A DNA stretch of 15,134 nt from positions 1-15,134 of the forward strand of contig DAOVNU010000003.1 of NCBI GenBank assembly GCA_030630065.1. Direction: 5' to 3'. A program made the translations under genes and the position numbers. Positions 6,940-13,954 of this stretch are shown in pieces. The notes under the pieces were generated by a model. It was given only the letters and a program-made list of their open reading frames with translations, had not been told where the DNA came from and searched no databases. Numbering within the stretch: position 1 is the stretch's first letter; every line of letters begins with the position of its first letter. Origin of the DNA: a bacterium. Lineage in GTDB: Bacteria; Ratteibacteria; UBA8468.

Positions 6940-8384
6940 AGATGTATTTTTTCGATAAAGAGGCGATAGTCTCCTGGTGTGGGGTAAAATTAACTCCGGC
7001 ACCGAGTCAGAAGATAGGTGTTGTCCTGGAATCAAATGAGATTATTAAGGATGCGATTATCAGCAATTTTTGTACCCCTGTGCTACCCTTAAATACTGGC
7101 GGTTACCGAATGTATTACAGTACATATAGCCCTTTTGATGCCAAAAGTTTAAAAATAGGCATCGCACATTCCGATGACGGTTTAAAATGGAAGCGAGAAA
7201 ATTTAGGGCAAATATTAATAAATGGACTGGATACTCCTTACATTAAAATCAAGGGAATCCCTGATAATGCTGGCTATATCCAACCCAGTGTAATGATTCT
7301 TCCGGGTGGTAAATGGCGGATGTACTTCTGGCTCCATGGACCAAAAATCAGATATGTCGCCGCCGAAAGTGTGGACGGAATAAACTGGAGAGCGTTAAAT
7401 ATTGACTCGCCCTGTTTGTATCATCCTTGTGACAAGCAAATAAAAAATTTTCCACCTGGAATGGGGCTTACGCCCGATAAGAATTTACCTGAAACAAAAA
7501 AGAGCAAGAGGCAAAGAGAACCTCTCTGTCTAAAACGGTTGTTGAGCAATGATGCCACTTTTACGTATTTTAATGCCAGAACAAATGAATTCGAAATGTA
7601 CTCGGTATGGCTACTTCCTAATTCGCCAGACAGCAAGAGATATATTCCATATGATAACGCTCCAGATATTTTAAGGATAATTCATCGAAGAACAAGTAAA
7701 AACGGCTTAGACTGGAATGACCCGGAGTTGATTATATATCCTGGTGAAAATGACCCCGATGACCTGCAATTCTATTATCTGGCCATAAGCAGGCATGGAG
7801 AATGGAAAATTGGGTTTCTTGGACGCTATCTTTGTAAAGCGCAGACAATTGATATTGAAATTTCTTTTAGCCGGGATGGAAAGAAATGGTTAAGACCTCT
7901 GCATCAGCCCTGGATAAAAAGAGGAAAGGCAGGTGAGCCTGATTCCAAAGCTATCTATCCCTCATCACATCTTTTAGATATGGGCAATTATTGGTTGTTC
8001 TATTATACAGGTTGCAGCCATTTACACAACGCTTCCAGAAACTTAAGTTCTTCCATTATGGTAGCTAAGTTCTTAAAGAATCGTTTTGTTGGGTTAAAAA
8101 CCCAGGGAAGTTCCCAGGGAATGGTAAAAACGCGCGCTTTTATCCCTTCGAATGCAAAAATTTTTGTCGATGCCGACATCAAAGGCAAAATGCGAACTGA
8201 ACTCTGCGATGCTTTTGGAGAAACCATTCCCGGCTATGAAATGGAAAAGTCGATTTCATTAAAAGGTGATTCTACCAAACATACCTTAAGGTGGAAAAAT
8301 AAGGACACTGCAATTTTCCAATACGAAGCGGTCAGTTTGAAATTAGCTATGAATGATGGAGTTATTTTCAGCATCTATAGTTAG
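6936..8384 (+). CDS. Beta-propeller glycoside hydrolase-like protein with Asp-box motifs
   Basis: The 482-residue protein shows repeated blades of a propeller-type glycosidase (GH32/GH43/sialidase-like fold). Four segments fit the Asp-box pattern S-x-[DN]-G-x-x-W: residues 79-85, 145-151, 254-260 and 312-318. Each of the first two blades also has an aromatic strand such as YRMYYST or KWRMYFW. From about residue 395 a separate beta-sandwich follows (GMVKTRAFIP, then DAFGETIPGYEME and GDSTKHTLRW), as seen at the C terminus of many such enzymes. Possible catalytic acids lie in SNDATFTYF (Asp206) and nearby, but they cannot be fixed without structure comparison. No signal peptide is seen. The start overlaps the esterase stop (ATGA). 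It probably acts on an oligosaccharide in the same pathway; its activity is unassigned and it could be a phosphorylase or lyase rather than a hydrolase. Confidence 0.8.
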   Translation: MKMYFFDKEAIVSWCGVKLTPAPSQKIGVVLESNEIIKDAIISNFCTPVLPLNTGGYRMYYSTYSPFDAKSLKIGIAHSDDGLKWKRENLGQILINGLDTPYIKIKGIPDNAGYIQPSVMILPGGKWRMYFWLHGPKIRYVAAESVDGINWRALNIDSPCLYHPCDKQIKNFPPGMGLTPDKNLPETKKSKRQREPLCLKRLLSNDATFTYFNARTNEFEMYSVWLLPNSPDSKRYIPYDNAPDILRIIHRRTSKNGLDWNDPELIIYPGENDPDDLQFYYLAISRHGEWKIGFLGRYLCKAQTIDIEISFSRDGKKWLRPLHQPWIKRGKAGEPDSKAIYPSSHLLDMGNYWLFYYTGCSHLHNASRNLSSSIMVAKFLKNRFVGLKTQGSSQGMVKTRAFIPSNAKIFVDADIKGKMRTELCDAFGETIPGYEMEKSISLKGDSTKHTLRWKNKDTAIFQYEAVSLKLAMNDGVIFSIYS

Positions 8385-8484
8385 AGTCGGATATTATTAT
8401 AAGGGTTAGATGACACTATAAAGAGGGAATTTATTTCTCCTTCTCTCATTGTAGTAAAGGTAGATAAACATGGATTAGAGGGTT

Positions 8485-9690
8485 ATGAACCATAGAGAAA
8501 GGGTTTTGACTTCTTTACAGCATAAAGAGCCGGATAGAATCCCCATAGATTTAGGAGGAATGGACTCTACCGGAATTGTGGGTATAGCCTATAACAAACT
8601 CAAGAAATATTTGGGGATAGAGGGAGGAAAAACCCAAGTTTTTGACCCCTATCAGCAGGTGGTTAAGATAGAGGAGGAGATCTTAAAAAGAATAGGAGCC
8701 GATGTTCTTCCCGTTCTCTTTGAGCCGAAAAAATGGAAATCTTCCAAATTATCAGATGATTCTCCTTGCGAGATTCCAAAGAAATGGAGCCCAGTAACTC
8801 AAGAAGATGGCTCTCAGGTAGTCCTAGACAAAAAGGGAATTGCTCGTGCTAAAATGCCGAAGGATGGCCACTATTTTGACCCAATTAACCCACCTCTGCA
8901 GGAGGCAAATTCGGTAAAGGAAATTGAGAATAACCTTAAGTATATCAAGAGCTTTGACTGGCCCTCCTATTGGGATGAAGATTACTCAGATTTAGAAAGA
9001 AAAGCAAAATATCTTTATGAGAATACTGACTACGCTCTAATGGGAAATTTTGCCCCACACATTTTTGCTGCGGGCCAGATATTGAGAGGGTTTGAGCAAT
9101 TTATGGTTGACCTGATTTCCAATCAAAAAATTGCTCAATGCATTATGGAGAACTTGGTTAGTACTTTTATTGAAAGATTTGACAGATATAACGCGGCTAT
9201 TGGAAAGTATATTCAGATTATCAATGTTAATGATGATTTAGGTATGCAGGACGGACCTCAGGTTTCGCCAGGATTATACCGGAAAATGGTTAAACCCTAT
9301 CAAAAAAGACTCTATCAATATATTAAGAAAAATTCAAATCTTTATCTTTTTCTCCATACCGATGGTTCGGTCTATGAATTTATTCCTGATTTTATTGAGA
9401 TGGGAGTTGATATTCTCAACCCGGTTCAGTTTACTGCCAGGAATATGGAACTTGAAAAGTTAAAAAAAGAATTTGGCAGAGATATAAGTTTCTGGGGAGG
9501 GGGCTGCGATACGCAAAATATTCTTCCTTCTGCTACCGTTCAGGAAGTCAAGGAAGATGTGAAAAGATGCATATCTATTCTCGCCCCGGGTGGAGGATTT
9601 GTTTTTAACCAGATTCATAATATCCTTGCCGATGTTCCAGCGGAGAATATCATGGCAATGTATGAAGCGGTGAAGGAACATAGTTATTAA
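8485..9690 (+). CDS. UroD/MtaA-family methyltransferase-like protein
   Basis: The 401-residue protein belongs to the uroporphyrinogen decarboxylase-like superfamily, which includes the corrinoid:CoM methyltransferases MtaA/MtbA. Family marks are the opening MNHRERVLTSLQHKEPDRIP (1-20), the DDLGMQDGPQVSP segment (250-262), HTDG at 291-294 followed by MGVDILNPVQ, and WGGGCDTQNIL at 337-347. In MtaA-type enzymes the HxC motif supplies zinc ligands; here the cysteine position is Asp293, while His291 and Cys341 remain, so the metal site is altered. It is not a haem-pathway UroD: no other haem gene is present and the sequence fits the methyltransferase branch. A 100-base gap with no clear promoter separates it from the propeller gene. 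In this setting it might remove methyl groups from methylated sugars, but no corrinoid protein is seen in the window. Confidence 0.85.
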   Translation: MNHRERVLTSLQHKEPDRIPIDLGGMDSTGIVGIAYNKLKKYLGIEGGKTQVFDPYQQVVKIEEEILKRIGADVLPVLFEPKKWKSSKLSDDSPCEIPKKWSPVTQEDGSQVVLDKKGIARAKMPKDGHYFDPINPPLQEANSVKEIENNLKYIKSFDWPSYWDEDYSDLERKAKYLYENTDYALMGNFAPHIFAAGQILRGFEQFMVDLISNQKIAQCIMENLVSTFIERFDRYNAAIGKYIQIINVNDDLGMQDGPQVSPGLYRKMVKPYQKRLYQYIKKNSNLYLFLHTDGSVYEFIPDFIEMGVDILNPVQFTARNMELEKLKKEFGRDISFWGGGCDTQNILPSATVQEVKEDVKRCISILAPGGGFVFNQIHNILADVPAENIMAMYEAVKEHSY

Positions 9691-9693
9691 AAT

Positions 9694-9832
9694 AAGGAGG
9701 AAAAGAGTTGGATGTTTTGCAAAGCACCTGACAAATATGTGGGAAAGGTCTCCAAACTTTGACTTTAATGAGAACTCGTAATACCATTTCCGGGAGGTCC
9801 TGAAACATCCTCTTTATAAAGAAGGTTGTTGA
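9694..9832 (+). pseudogene. Possible remnant of a decayed gene
   Basis: A near-perfect ribosome binding site AAGGAGG (9694-9700) follows the methyltransferase gene, yet ATG at 9712 runs only 16 codons and TTG at 9708 only seven. The frame from 9713 reads like protein (FAKHLTNMWERSPNFDFNENS), meets one TAA at 9779-9781 and then continues in the same frame as YHFREVLKHPLYKEGC to TGA at 9830-9832. Removing one T from TTTT at 9715-9718 would join the ATG to this frame. This suggests a broken gene, or sequencing error in a real one. The product is not recognised. Confidence 0.4.
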
Positions 9833-10038
9833 GTAAATCCAGTGGATGGAGACGTTATGGTATCAGACGAATAAAACTGGAGTATTTGATTAAAAAAGGC
9901 AAATTGGGTGCAACCTGGCTGGCGAGCAGGCAGACACTCCAAGGAAATTATAAAGGCATTAAGGATATGATTAAGTCCGCTTTCCTGATGATTCTCACCG
10001 CAATCATTGTCGGGGGACTAATGAATCTAATTCTTTAG
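9826..10038 (+). CDS. Doubtful small ORF with a C-terminal hydrophobic helix
   Basis: This 70-codon frame starts with TTG and has no proper ribosome binding site. The first 50 residues are basic (WRRYGIRRIKLEY, KKGKLG), and 51-70 form one hydrophobic helix (SAFLMILTAIIVGGLMNLIL) that could span a membrane. It is unlike any family I know. It may be the 3' part of the broken gene starting near 9694, a small membrane protein, or chance. A shorter start at the ATG of residue 48 would give only the hydrophobic 23-mer. Its stop overlaps that of the convergent isomerase-like gene. Confidence 0.3.
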   Translation: MLSKSSGWRRYGIRRIKLEYLIKKGKLGATWLASRQTLQGNYKGIKDMIKSAFLMILTAIIVGGLMNLIL

Positions 10039-10889
10039 GTTGCTAAATTTCCTTTTATCTTTTCTAAAAGTTTTATTGCGTTTTTAATATCCTCTATTTG
10101 CTGGGTCCCACTTATTTCCCTTTCGATGGTCAAAGGTCCGCGAAAGCCCTTCTCGTATAAAGCGGGCAATACCTCCTCATAATGCACATCTCCCTCACCC
10201 AAAGGCATCTCAGGACCAAGTTTCCCTCCCACTTCTGGCATCCTGCCGTCTTTGCAATGGGTATTTACTACAAATTCTCCCAAAAGTTCTACCGCCTCCA
10301 GAGGTTTCCCCATACCATACATTAAAAGATTCGCGGAATCCAGGTTTACCCGAACGTTGTCCGTATCAATATCATCTATCGTTCTTCTCAAAACTAAAGG
10401 CGGTTCCTGCCCGGTTTCAAAAGCAAACATTTGATTGTTATTCTTGCAAAAAGCAACAAATTTCTTCATCGTCTCTATAAAACCTTTATAGAGCAAAGTT
10501 GTGCTATCGGCGGGAATAAAACCCATATGACTGGTTACCGCCTTAATCCCTATTTTTCTTGCCCAGTTGGAAACAGCGCAGGCATGCACTACGCGAGGAG
10601 CTCTTGTATTCTCCGGCACAAGCCCTATTGTTCTCGGACCATCAATTAAATCCCAGATATGCCCCTTATACATTATAAAAACGGATGAAATTTTCATCCC
10701 TGTCTTTTCTATTGCAGATTTTAGTTTTTCGTTAAGTTCAGCCGATTTTTTACCATAAATATATTCGTCTGGTGGATTTCCCAGTTGGCAGGTGTGGATA
10801 CCAAAATTTTGAATTTTTGACAATACTTCCATTGGATTTGCTCCAATACTGGTCATAACACCTAAAGGCAAAACCTCTTTTTTAACCAT
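10035..10889 (-). CDS. Sugar phosphate isomerase/epimerase-like TIM barrel
   Basis: The 284-residue protein has the xylose isomerase-like TIM-barrel (AP endonuclease 2 superfamily) layout. Likely metal ligands fall at the expected strand ends: Glu158 (FAFETGQEP), Asp184 (VNLDSANL), His211 (NTHCKDG) and Glu256 (TIEREISG). His121 in SHMGFIP and the GEGDV loop at 231-235 are also typical. Members isomerise or epimerise keto-sugars or hydroxypyruvate-type substrates in the cytoplasm. GAGAGGAG lies five bases before the ATG. It is the last gene of the minus strand run and meets the sugar locus tail to tail, so it may work on a product of that pathway although it would be transcribed separately. 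The exact substrate is not predictable. Confidence 0.88.
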   Translation of the reverse strand: MVKKEVLPLGVMTSIGANPMEVLSKIQNFGIHTCQLGNPPDEYIYGKKSAELNEKLKSAIEKTGMKISSVFIMYKGHIWDLIDGPRTIGLVPENTRAPRVVHACAVSNWARKIGIKAVTSHMGFIPADSTTLLYKGFIETMKKFVAFCKNNNQMFAFETGQEPPLVLRRTIDDIDTDNVRVNLDSANLLMYGMGKPLEAVELLGEFVVNTHCKDGRMPEVGGKLGPEMPLGEGDVHYEEVLPALYEKGFRGPLTIEREISGTQQIEDIKNAIKLLEKIKGNLAT

Positions 10890-10902
10890 CTTTTCTCCTC
10901 TC

Positions 10903-10927
10903 GGGTCTGATAAATCAGACCCCTACA
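10903..10927. repeat. Short palindromic repeat, TGTAGGGG type, copy 2
   Basis: GGGTCTGAT (10903-10911) and ATCAGACCC (10914-10922) form a perfect 9-base-pair stem, followed by CTACA. Read on the minus strand it begins TGTAGGGGT, like the element at 2286-2309 but with a different, compensated stem. It sits just upstream of the TIM-barrel gene and its ribosome binding site, the same placement as copy 1 before the pseudopilin. Confidence 0.75.
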
Positions 10928-10940
10928 AATAATCTGCAGT

Positions 10941-10976
10941 GCGAGATTGCCACGAGCCTATCGGCTCTCGCAATGA
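10941..10976. repeat. GCGAGATTGC...GCAATGAC dispersed repeat
   Basis: The element opens with GCGAGATTGC, has a stem GAGCC/GGCTC (10954-10958 with 10963-10967) and closes with CTCGCAATGAC; ATTGC at 10946-10950 also pairs with GCAAT at 10970-10974. I recognise this form as a repeat common in genomes of uncultured bacteria, from memory and unchecked here. It abuts the stop codon of the methyltransferase-like gene at 10977 and lies 13 bases from the TGTAGGGG-type repeat. Confidence 0.65.
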
Positions 10977-11516
10977 CTACGTCACTTTTAGTCCTAAAAT
11001 CATCAGAATAACAAACAACGCAATCCAGGTTTGGAATTCTTTGTTGTTTTTCGCTCTCTGCCAGGAAAATTTAGATGTTATAGAAAAGTTTTTTATCATT
11101 AAAATTGACTTGATAGAGGGAAAGAAGGGGGAAACAGTTTTTTGATAATTAAAGTATTCATCTGTAAATTTTTCGGCAAGAAATTTCTCTTCCCGGAAAA
11201 TAGTGGGTAAATAAACGCTTAAAAATAGCAGGACAAAAGCGAGAAGAAACGATGAGGAACAACTAATAATAGCAACTCCCAAGCCAATAAAAAAACTACC
11301 AAGATACAAAGGGTTTCTTACTAATCTGTAAGGTCCATTTTTTGCCAGAGTTTTATCCTTCTCAATACAACCTGCGGCCCAGGTACGGATTGTTTCTCCG
11401 GAAAGAACAATAAATAATCCAATCCAGTAAGAAAGGATTACCGGTTTTGCCAGAAAGAGAACGAAAAGAAAAAAGAGATAACCGGTGTAAAGCCGAATTT
11501 TCTTTAAGTATTTCAT
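10977..11516 (-). CDS. Isoprenylcysteine carboxyl methyltransferase-like membrane protein
   Basis: This is a small membrane methyltransferase of the ICMT/PEMT type, 179 residues from the chosen ATG. Hydrophobic segments lie at about 9-23, 28-40, 70-104 (probably two helices) and 164-176. The SAM-binding signature is GPYRLVRNPLYLG at 61-73, and the downstream EEKFLAEKFTDEYFNYQ (109-125) is the typical partner motif. Such bacterial proteins methylate lipids or small molecules; the substrate is unknown. A longer GTG start at 11531 would begin inside the upstream GC-rich palindrome, so the ATG at 11516, preceded by GTGGGGGTG, is preferred, with moderate certainty. The TAG stop adjoins a dispersed repeat, so the C terminus may have been changed by its insertion. 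Confidence 0.8.
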   Translation of the reverse strand: MKYLKKIRLYTGYLFFLFVLFLAKPVILSYWIGLFIVLSGETIRTWAAGCIEKDKTLAKNGPYRLVRNPLYLGSFFIGLGVAIISCSSSFLLAFVLLFLSVYLPTIFREEKFLAEKFTDEYFNYQKTVSPFFPSIKSILMIKNFSITSKFSWQRAKNNKEFQTWIALFVILMILGLKVT

Positions 11517-11524
11517 AAAATACA

Positions 11525-11572
11525 CCCCCACCTACCTCCTCCCCCCTCGAGGGGGAGGACTGAGGAGAGGGG
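11525..11572. repeat. GC-rich palindrome centred on CTCGAG
   Basis: Bases 11542-11555 (CCCCCTCGAGGGGG) are a perfect palindrome. The stem extends with one bulged C (TCCT at 11537-11540 with AGGA at 11556-11559) and less perfectly out to about 11525 and 11572. It fills most of the gap between the UPF0280 and methyltransferase-like genes in an otherwise AT-rich region. No T-run follows on the minus strand, so it is more likely a dispersed palindromic element than a classical terminator, though it could attenuate readthrough. Confidence 0.8.
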
Positions 11573-11581
11573 AATTTGCGG

Positions 11582-12343
11582 TTAAATATCCACTATCTTA
11601 ATTTTTCCCCAGATTGCTATTTTGTCTTCTTTAATGATTAAAATTCCTGAAAGACCGGGAATCTTTTTGGCAAACCTGATTCCCCTGGAGAGGTCTTCTT
11701 TTGTTTGAATAAGATTACCGACTGCGGTAGCGGAAACATCGGCTAAGGCAACCGATTTTGCTACTGCAAGGGCTACGTCTGCCTTACCAAAACTGAAAGA
11801 ATGACCAAACGTTCCTGATGAGGAACAAATCCCCAAAGGTGTACTTTCAGGAGCAATTTCCAGAGCAATTTTTTCGGAAAAGGGGGATTCCCCGGCATAA
11901 ACCCCTACTCTTCTCTTTTTATCACTTTTCAAAAAGATATCCCCGCCATTCTCTACAATAACCTCTTTACAAAATTTTAAAAGTTCTTTTCCCACAAATT
12001 CGGCAATTGCCCCGGCAACTGCAGCCATCGGTCCAACGTTAACCAGAGAAGATGCCTTTACCATTTCTTTAATAATCAAAGAATCCTTTTTCTCAGCCCT
12101 AACCAGTGCATAAGTTTTTTGAAAGGAAGGATAACTCTTAATGTAATTTTCAATTTGCTGCCGACAATCCAGGAGAGAATTATAGGCAATAGTTCTTAAT
12201 TTATTATTTGCATCAACATCAGGAGATGTTTCCCACATATTGTTCAGAGAATTCTGTTTGAAAAGAATAAGAATGTTTGTTTCTTTAACAAGCAACTCAA
12301 ATTTTTCCAAATCAGAGGTATTGATTAAACTACGATAGGTCAT
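11582..12343 (-). CDS. UPF0280 (COG2122) family protein, sulfide assimilation
   Basis: From the chosen start this is a 253-residue UPF0280 protein. Conserved blocks are YRSLINTSDLEKFELLVKET at 3-22, GPMAAVAGAIAE at 104-115, ENGGD at 131-135 and TPLGICSSSGTFGHSFSFGK at 168-187. The family has an ApbE-like fold, and the Methanosarcina acetivorans member MA1715 is linked to efficient sulfide assimilation. The start is the ATG at 12343, which overlaps the stop of the ferredoxin gene as TGATG; a start 11 codons upstream would overlap that gene more and add a tail not typical of the family. The operon position after DUF39 and NIL-ferredoxin supports a role in delivering sulfide or persulfide to homocysteine synthesis. 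The biochemical activity is not settled. Confidence 0.88.
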   Translation of the reverse strand: MTYRSLINTSDLEKFELLVKETNILILFKQNSLNNMWETSPDVDANNKLRTIAYNSLLDCRQQIENYIKSYPSFQKTYALVRAEKKDSLIIKEMVKASSLVNVGPMAAVAGAIAEFVGKELLKFCKEVIVENGGDIFLKSDKKRRVGVYAGESPFSEKIALEIAPESTPLGICSSSGTFGHSFSFGKADVALAVAKSVALADVSATAVGNLIQTKEDLSRGIRFAKKIPGLSGILIIKEDKIAIWGKIKIVDI

Positions 12344-12753
12344 CAAAAAGAAACTCTCATTGCCCGGGGAGGACAAATCTTAATGCAGAGTTCGCAGGCA
12401 ATGCATTTATTTTTATCAAACTTCACTTCTCTTGTTTTGGGGTCCAGAACAAAGGCCTGGGTCGGGCAGATATCAATGCAAACTCCACAATGAGTGCATT
12501 TATCTTCATCCCGGATTACATCTTTGCTTAAGGGCTGAATCTTTATCTTCAGACGAGAAAGAAAATCAATTCCCTTCCTGTAATCTTCCTTCTTTCCCGT
12601 TAATTCCAGAACTAATAGCCCCTCCTTTTTAGGGGTGATCGAGGCCCTAAGAATACCAAAGGAGAGATTATAGTCCTTAACCAGCCGATAAACAATTGGC
12701 TGGTCAATTAAGTCGGGAGGAAATCTTAAAACAATCTTTCGGGAAATTATCAT
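12343..12753 (-). CDS. NIL domain 2[4Fe-4S] ferredoxin (MA1822-like)
   Basis: The 136-residue protein has an N-terminal NIL ligand-binding domain (about 1-76, starting IISRKIVLRFPPDLIDQPIV), followed by two four-cysteine clusters: Cys86, 89, 92 and 96 (CTHCGVCIDICP) and Cys117, 120, 123 and 127 (CIACELCIKICP). Each is expected to bind a [4Fe-4S] cluster. This NIL-ferredoxin architecture matches the M. acetivorans protein MA1822, which works with the DUF39 protein MA1821 to turn aspartate semialdehyde and sulfide into homocysteine, probably by supplying electrons. It starts 16 bases after the DUF39 stop. Length and order of domains are complete. The oxygen-sensitive clusters fit an anaerobic host. 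Confidence 0.93.
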   Translation of the reverse strand: MIISRKIVLRFPPDLIDQPIVYRLVKDYNLSFGILRASITPKKEGLLVLELTGKKEDYRKGIDFLSRLKIKIQPLSKDVIRDEDKCTHCGVCIDICPTQAFVLDPKTREVKFDKNKCIACELCIKICPPRAMRVSF

Positions 12754-12769
12754 AATAACAACTTATCTC

Positions 12770-13954
12770 TTACCTCACCTTCAACGGTTTAAACTTAACA
12801 TTCAAGGGAAGTTTCTCCACCGCTTCGGTGAGGAGAAAGGAGCCCCCTTTAATCCACATTTTCAAGGTTTCGGCAATCTCTCTTGCTTTGCTATAACTGG
12901 AAAGAGAAGTAGCAGGAACCTTTCTCCCCCGAATAGTAATCTTACCTTTTTTTAAATCCTCATAATTTACTTTTCCCAAATTACCTTTTTTATTTTGAGG
13001 ATAGGACTCACTATAATCTACTATCTTGGCATAAATATCTCTATCCTTCACTGCGGCATATCTGCAAATCTCTTCGTTAAGCAGAGGAATGGGAATACCG
13101 ATACCAACAATTAAGGTTACTCCATAGCCAAGAAAAGATGCTCCCCTCAGCCATTGTTGTTTCATTCCCTTTAAATCCCCAATAAGGGCTAACGTTCCTG
13201 CCGGCTCTTTCGGAATGCCTTTCTTCGTTCTTTCCACCCCGGGATTATGCTGGGTTCCATACCAGGCAACGTAGCCAACTCCACCTCCCAAAAAAATCCT
13301 CGTGCCGATGCCAATCGTTTGATAATAAGGGTCATTAAGCAACGGGGAAAGTTGGCCGCTACTGCAGTAGTGGGCATTTCCTAAATTTGGTTTTAAGACC
13401 CCCATATAGGTATAGATTGTTTCCCTGGAAAGATTTACCGCCACGTTATAGTTCTGATAGCAGTTGCGGGGATTAAAGAGTATTGCTTCATTGAAACCTT
13501 TAATATTTATCCGGGTAGAGAGTTTTTCTCCGGGATAACAATTCGTGCTATAAGTATGTGCTTCTAATTTTACATCCTTTCCCGAGACCAAATCCTCTAT
13601 GAGATGCCCCCCTCCGTAGCGAAATTCTCCCGGATATGGTCTATTTCTTGAATCATTCTCGGGAAGAGAAGTAGCGCCAAGAAGAAAATCGCCCGCGGCA
13701 AAGCCAGCATAGCAGGGAATGTCATTAAGATAGACCTTACCTCCACCTAACCTGACTTTCGGTTTTGTGGGACCAATATTAAAGTAAGCGCCTGAAGAAC
13801 ACATCGGAGCAAAGGTAGCGGTGGTAACCACATCAACCTCGCGCGCAGTTTTCTTTATTCCTTTCTTTTCAGCAAGGTCAATAATTTCTTCTGCGGTTAC
13901 AATTACCGCCTTACCTTTTTTAATCTTTTCGTTAATTTCCGCAACTGTTTTCAT
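12770..13954 (-). CDS. Homocysteine biosynthesis protein, DUF39 (MA1821-like)
   Basis: The 394-residue protein belongs to DUF39/COG1900, the L-aspartate semialdehyde sulfurtransferase family that makes homocysteine without O-acylhomoserine. The family-type N-terminal motif is TTATFAPMCSSG (44-55, Cys52), followed by RLGGGKVYLNDIPCYAG (68-84), YSTNCYPGE (135-143, Cys139) and NPRNCYQ (161-167, Cys165). Two conserved cysteines are catalytically important in the archaeal enzyme; Cys52 and Cys139 are the likely equivalents, by motif only. It lacks the C-terminal CBS domains found in some archaeal members, so the usual regulatory part is absent. The ATG overlaps the preceding stop (ATGA), and the next gene encodes its usual NIL-ferredoxin partner. 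Confidence in family is high; activity here is inferred. Confidence 0.93.
   Translation of the reverse strand: MKTVAEINEKIKKGKAVIVTAEEIIDLAEKKGIKKTAREVDVVTTATFAPMCSSGAYFNIGPTKPKVRLGGGKVYLNDIPCYAGFAAGDFLLGATSLPENDSRNRPYPGEFRYGGGHLIEDLVSGKDVKLEAHTYSTNCYPGEKLSTRINIKGFNEAILFNPRNCYQNYNVAVNLSRETIYTYMGVLKPNLGNAHYCSSGQLSPLLNDPYYQTIGIGTRIFLGGGVGYVAWYGTQHNPGVERTKKGIPKEPAGTLALIGDLKGMKQQWLRGASFLGYGVTLIVGIGIPIPLLNEEICRYAAVKDRDIYAKIVDYSESYPQNKKGNLGKVNYEDLKKGKITIRGRKVPATSLSSYSKAREIAETLKMWIKGGSFLLTEAVEKLPLNVKFKPLKVR

Noticed and set aside
8421..8447. GAGGGAATTTATTTCTCC as another copy of the palindrome family before the UroD-like gene
   Set aside because: The core looks similar but the stem pairs poorly and the TGTAGGGG flank is missing.
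9712..9762. 16-codon ORF beginning MFCKAPDKY after AAGGAGG
   Set aside because: Too short, no recognisable features, and better explained as the start of a frameshifted gene.
11517..11531. GTG start at 11531 for the membrane methyltransferase
   Set aside because: It falls within the GC-rich palindrome and adds five residues not needed for the first membrane segment; the ATG at 11516 is preferred, though not proven.
11750..11759. AACCGATTTT, a 10-base match to the LacI-type operator, inside the UPF0280 gene
   Set aside because: It lies mid-gene on the other operon, has no second arm or promoter nearby, and fits the local codons; probably chance.
13344..13355. CTACTGCAGTAG palindrome in the DUF39 gene
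   Set aside because: Twelve-base perfect palindromes are expected a few times in 15 kb by chance and nothing else supports a role.
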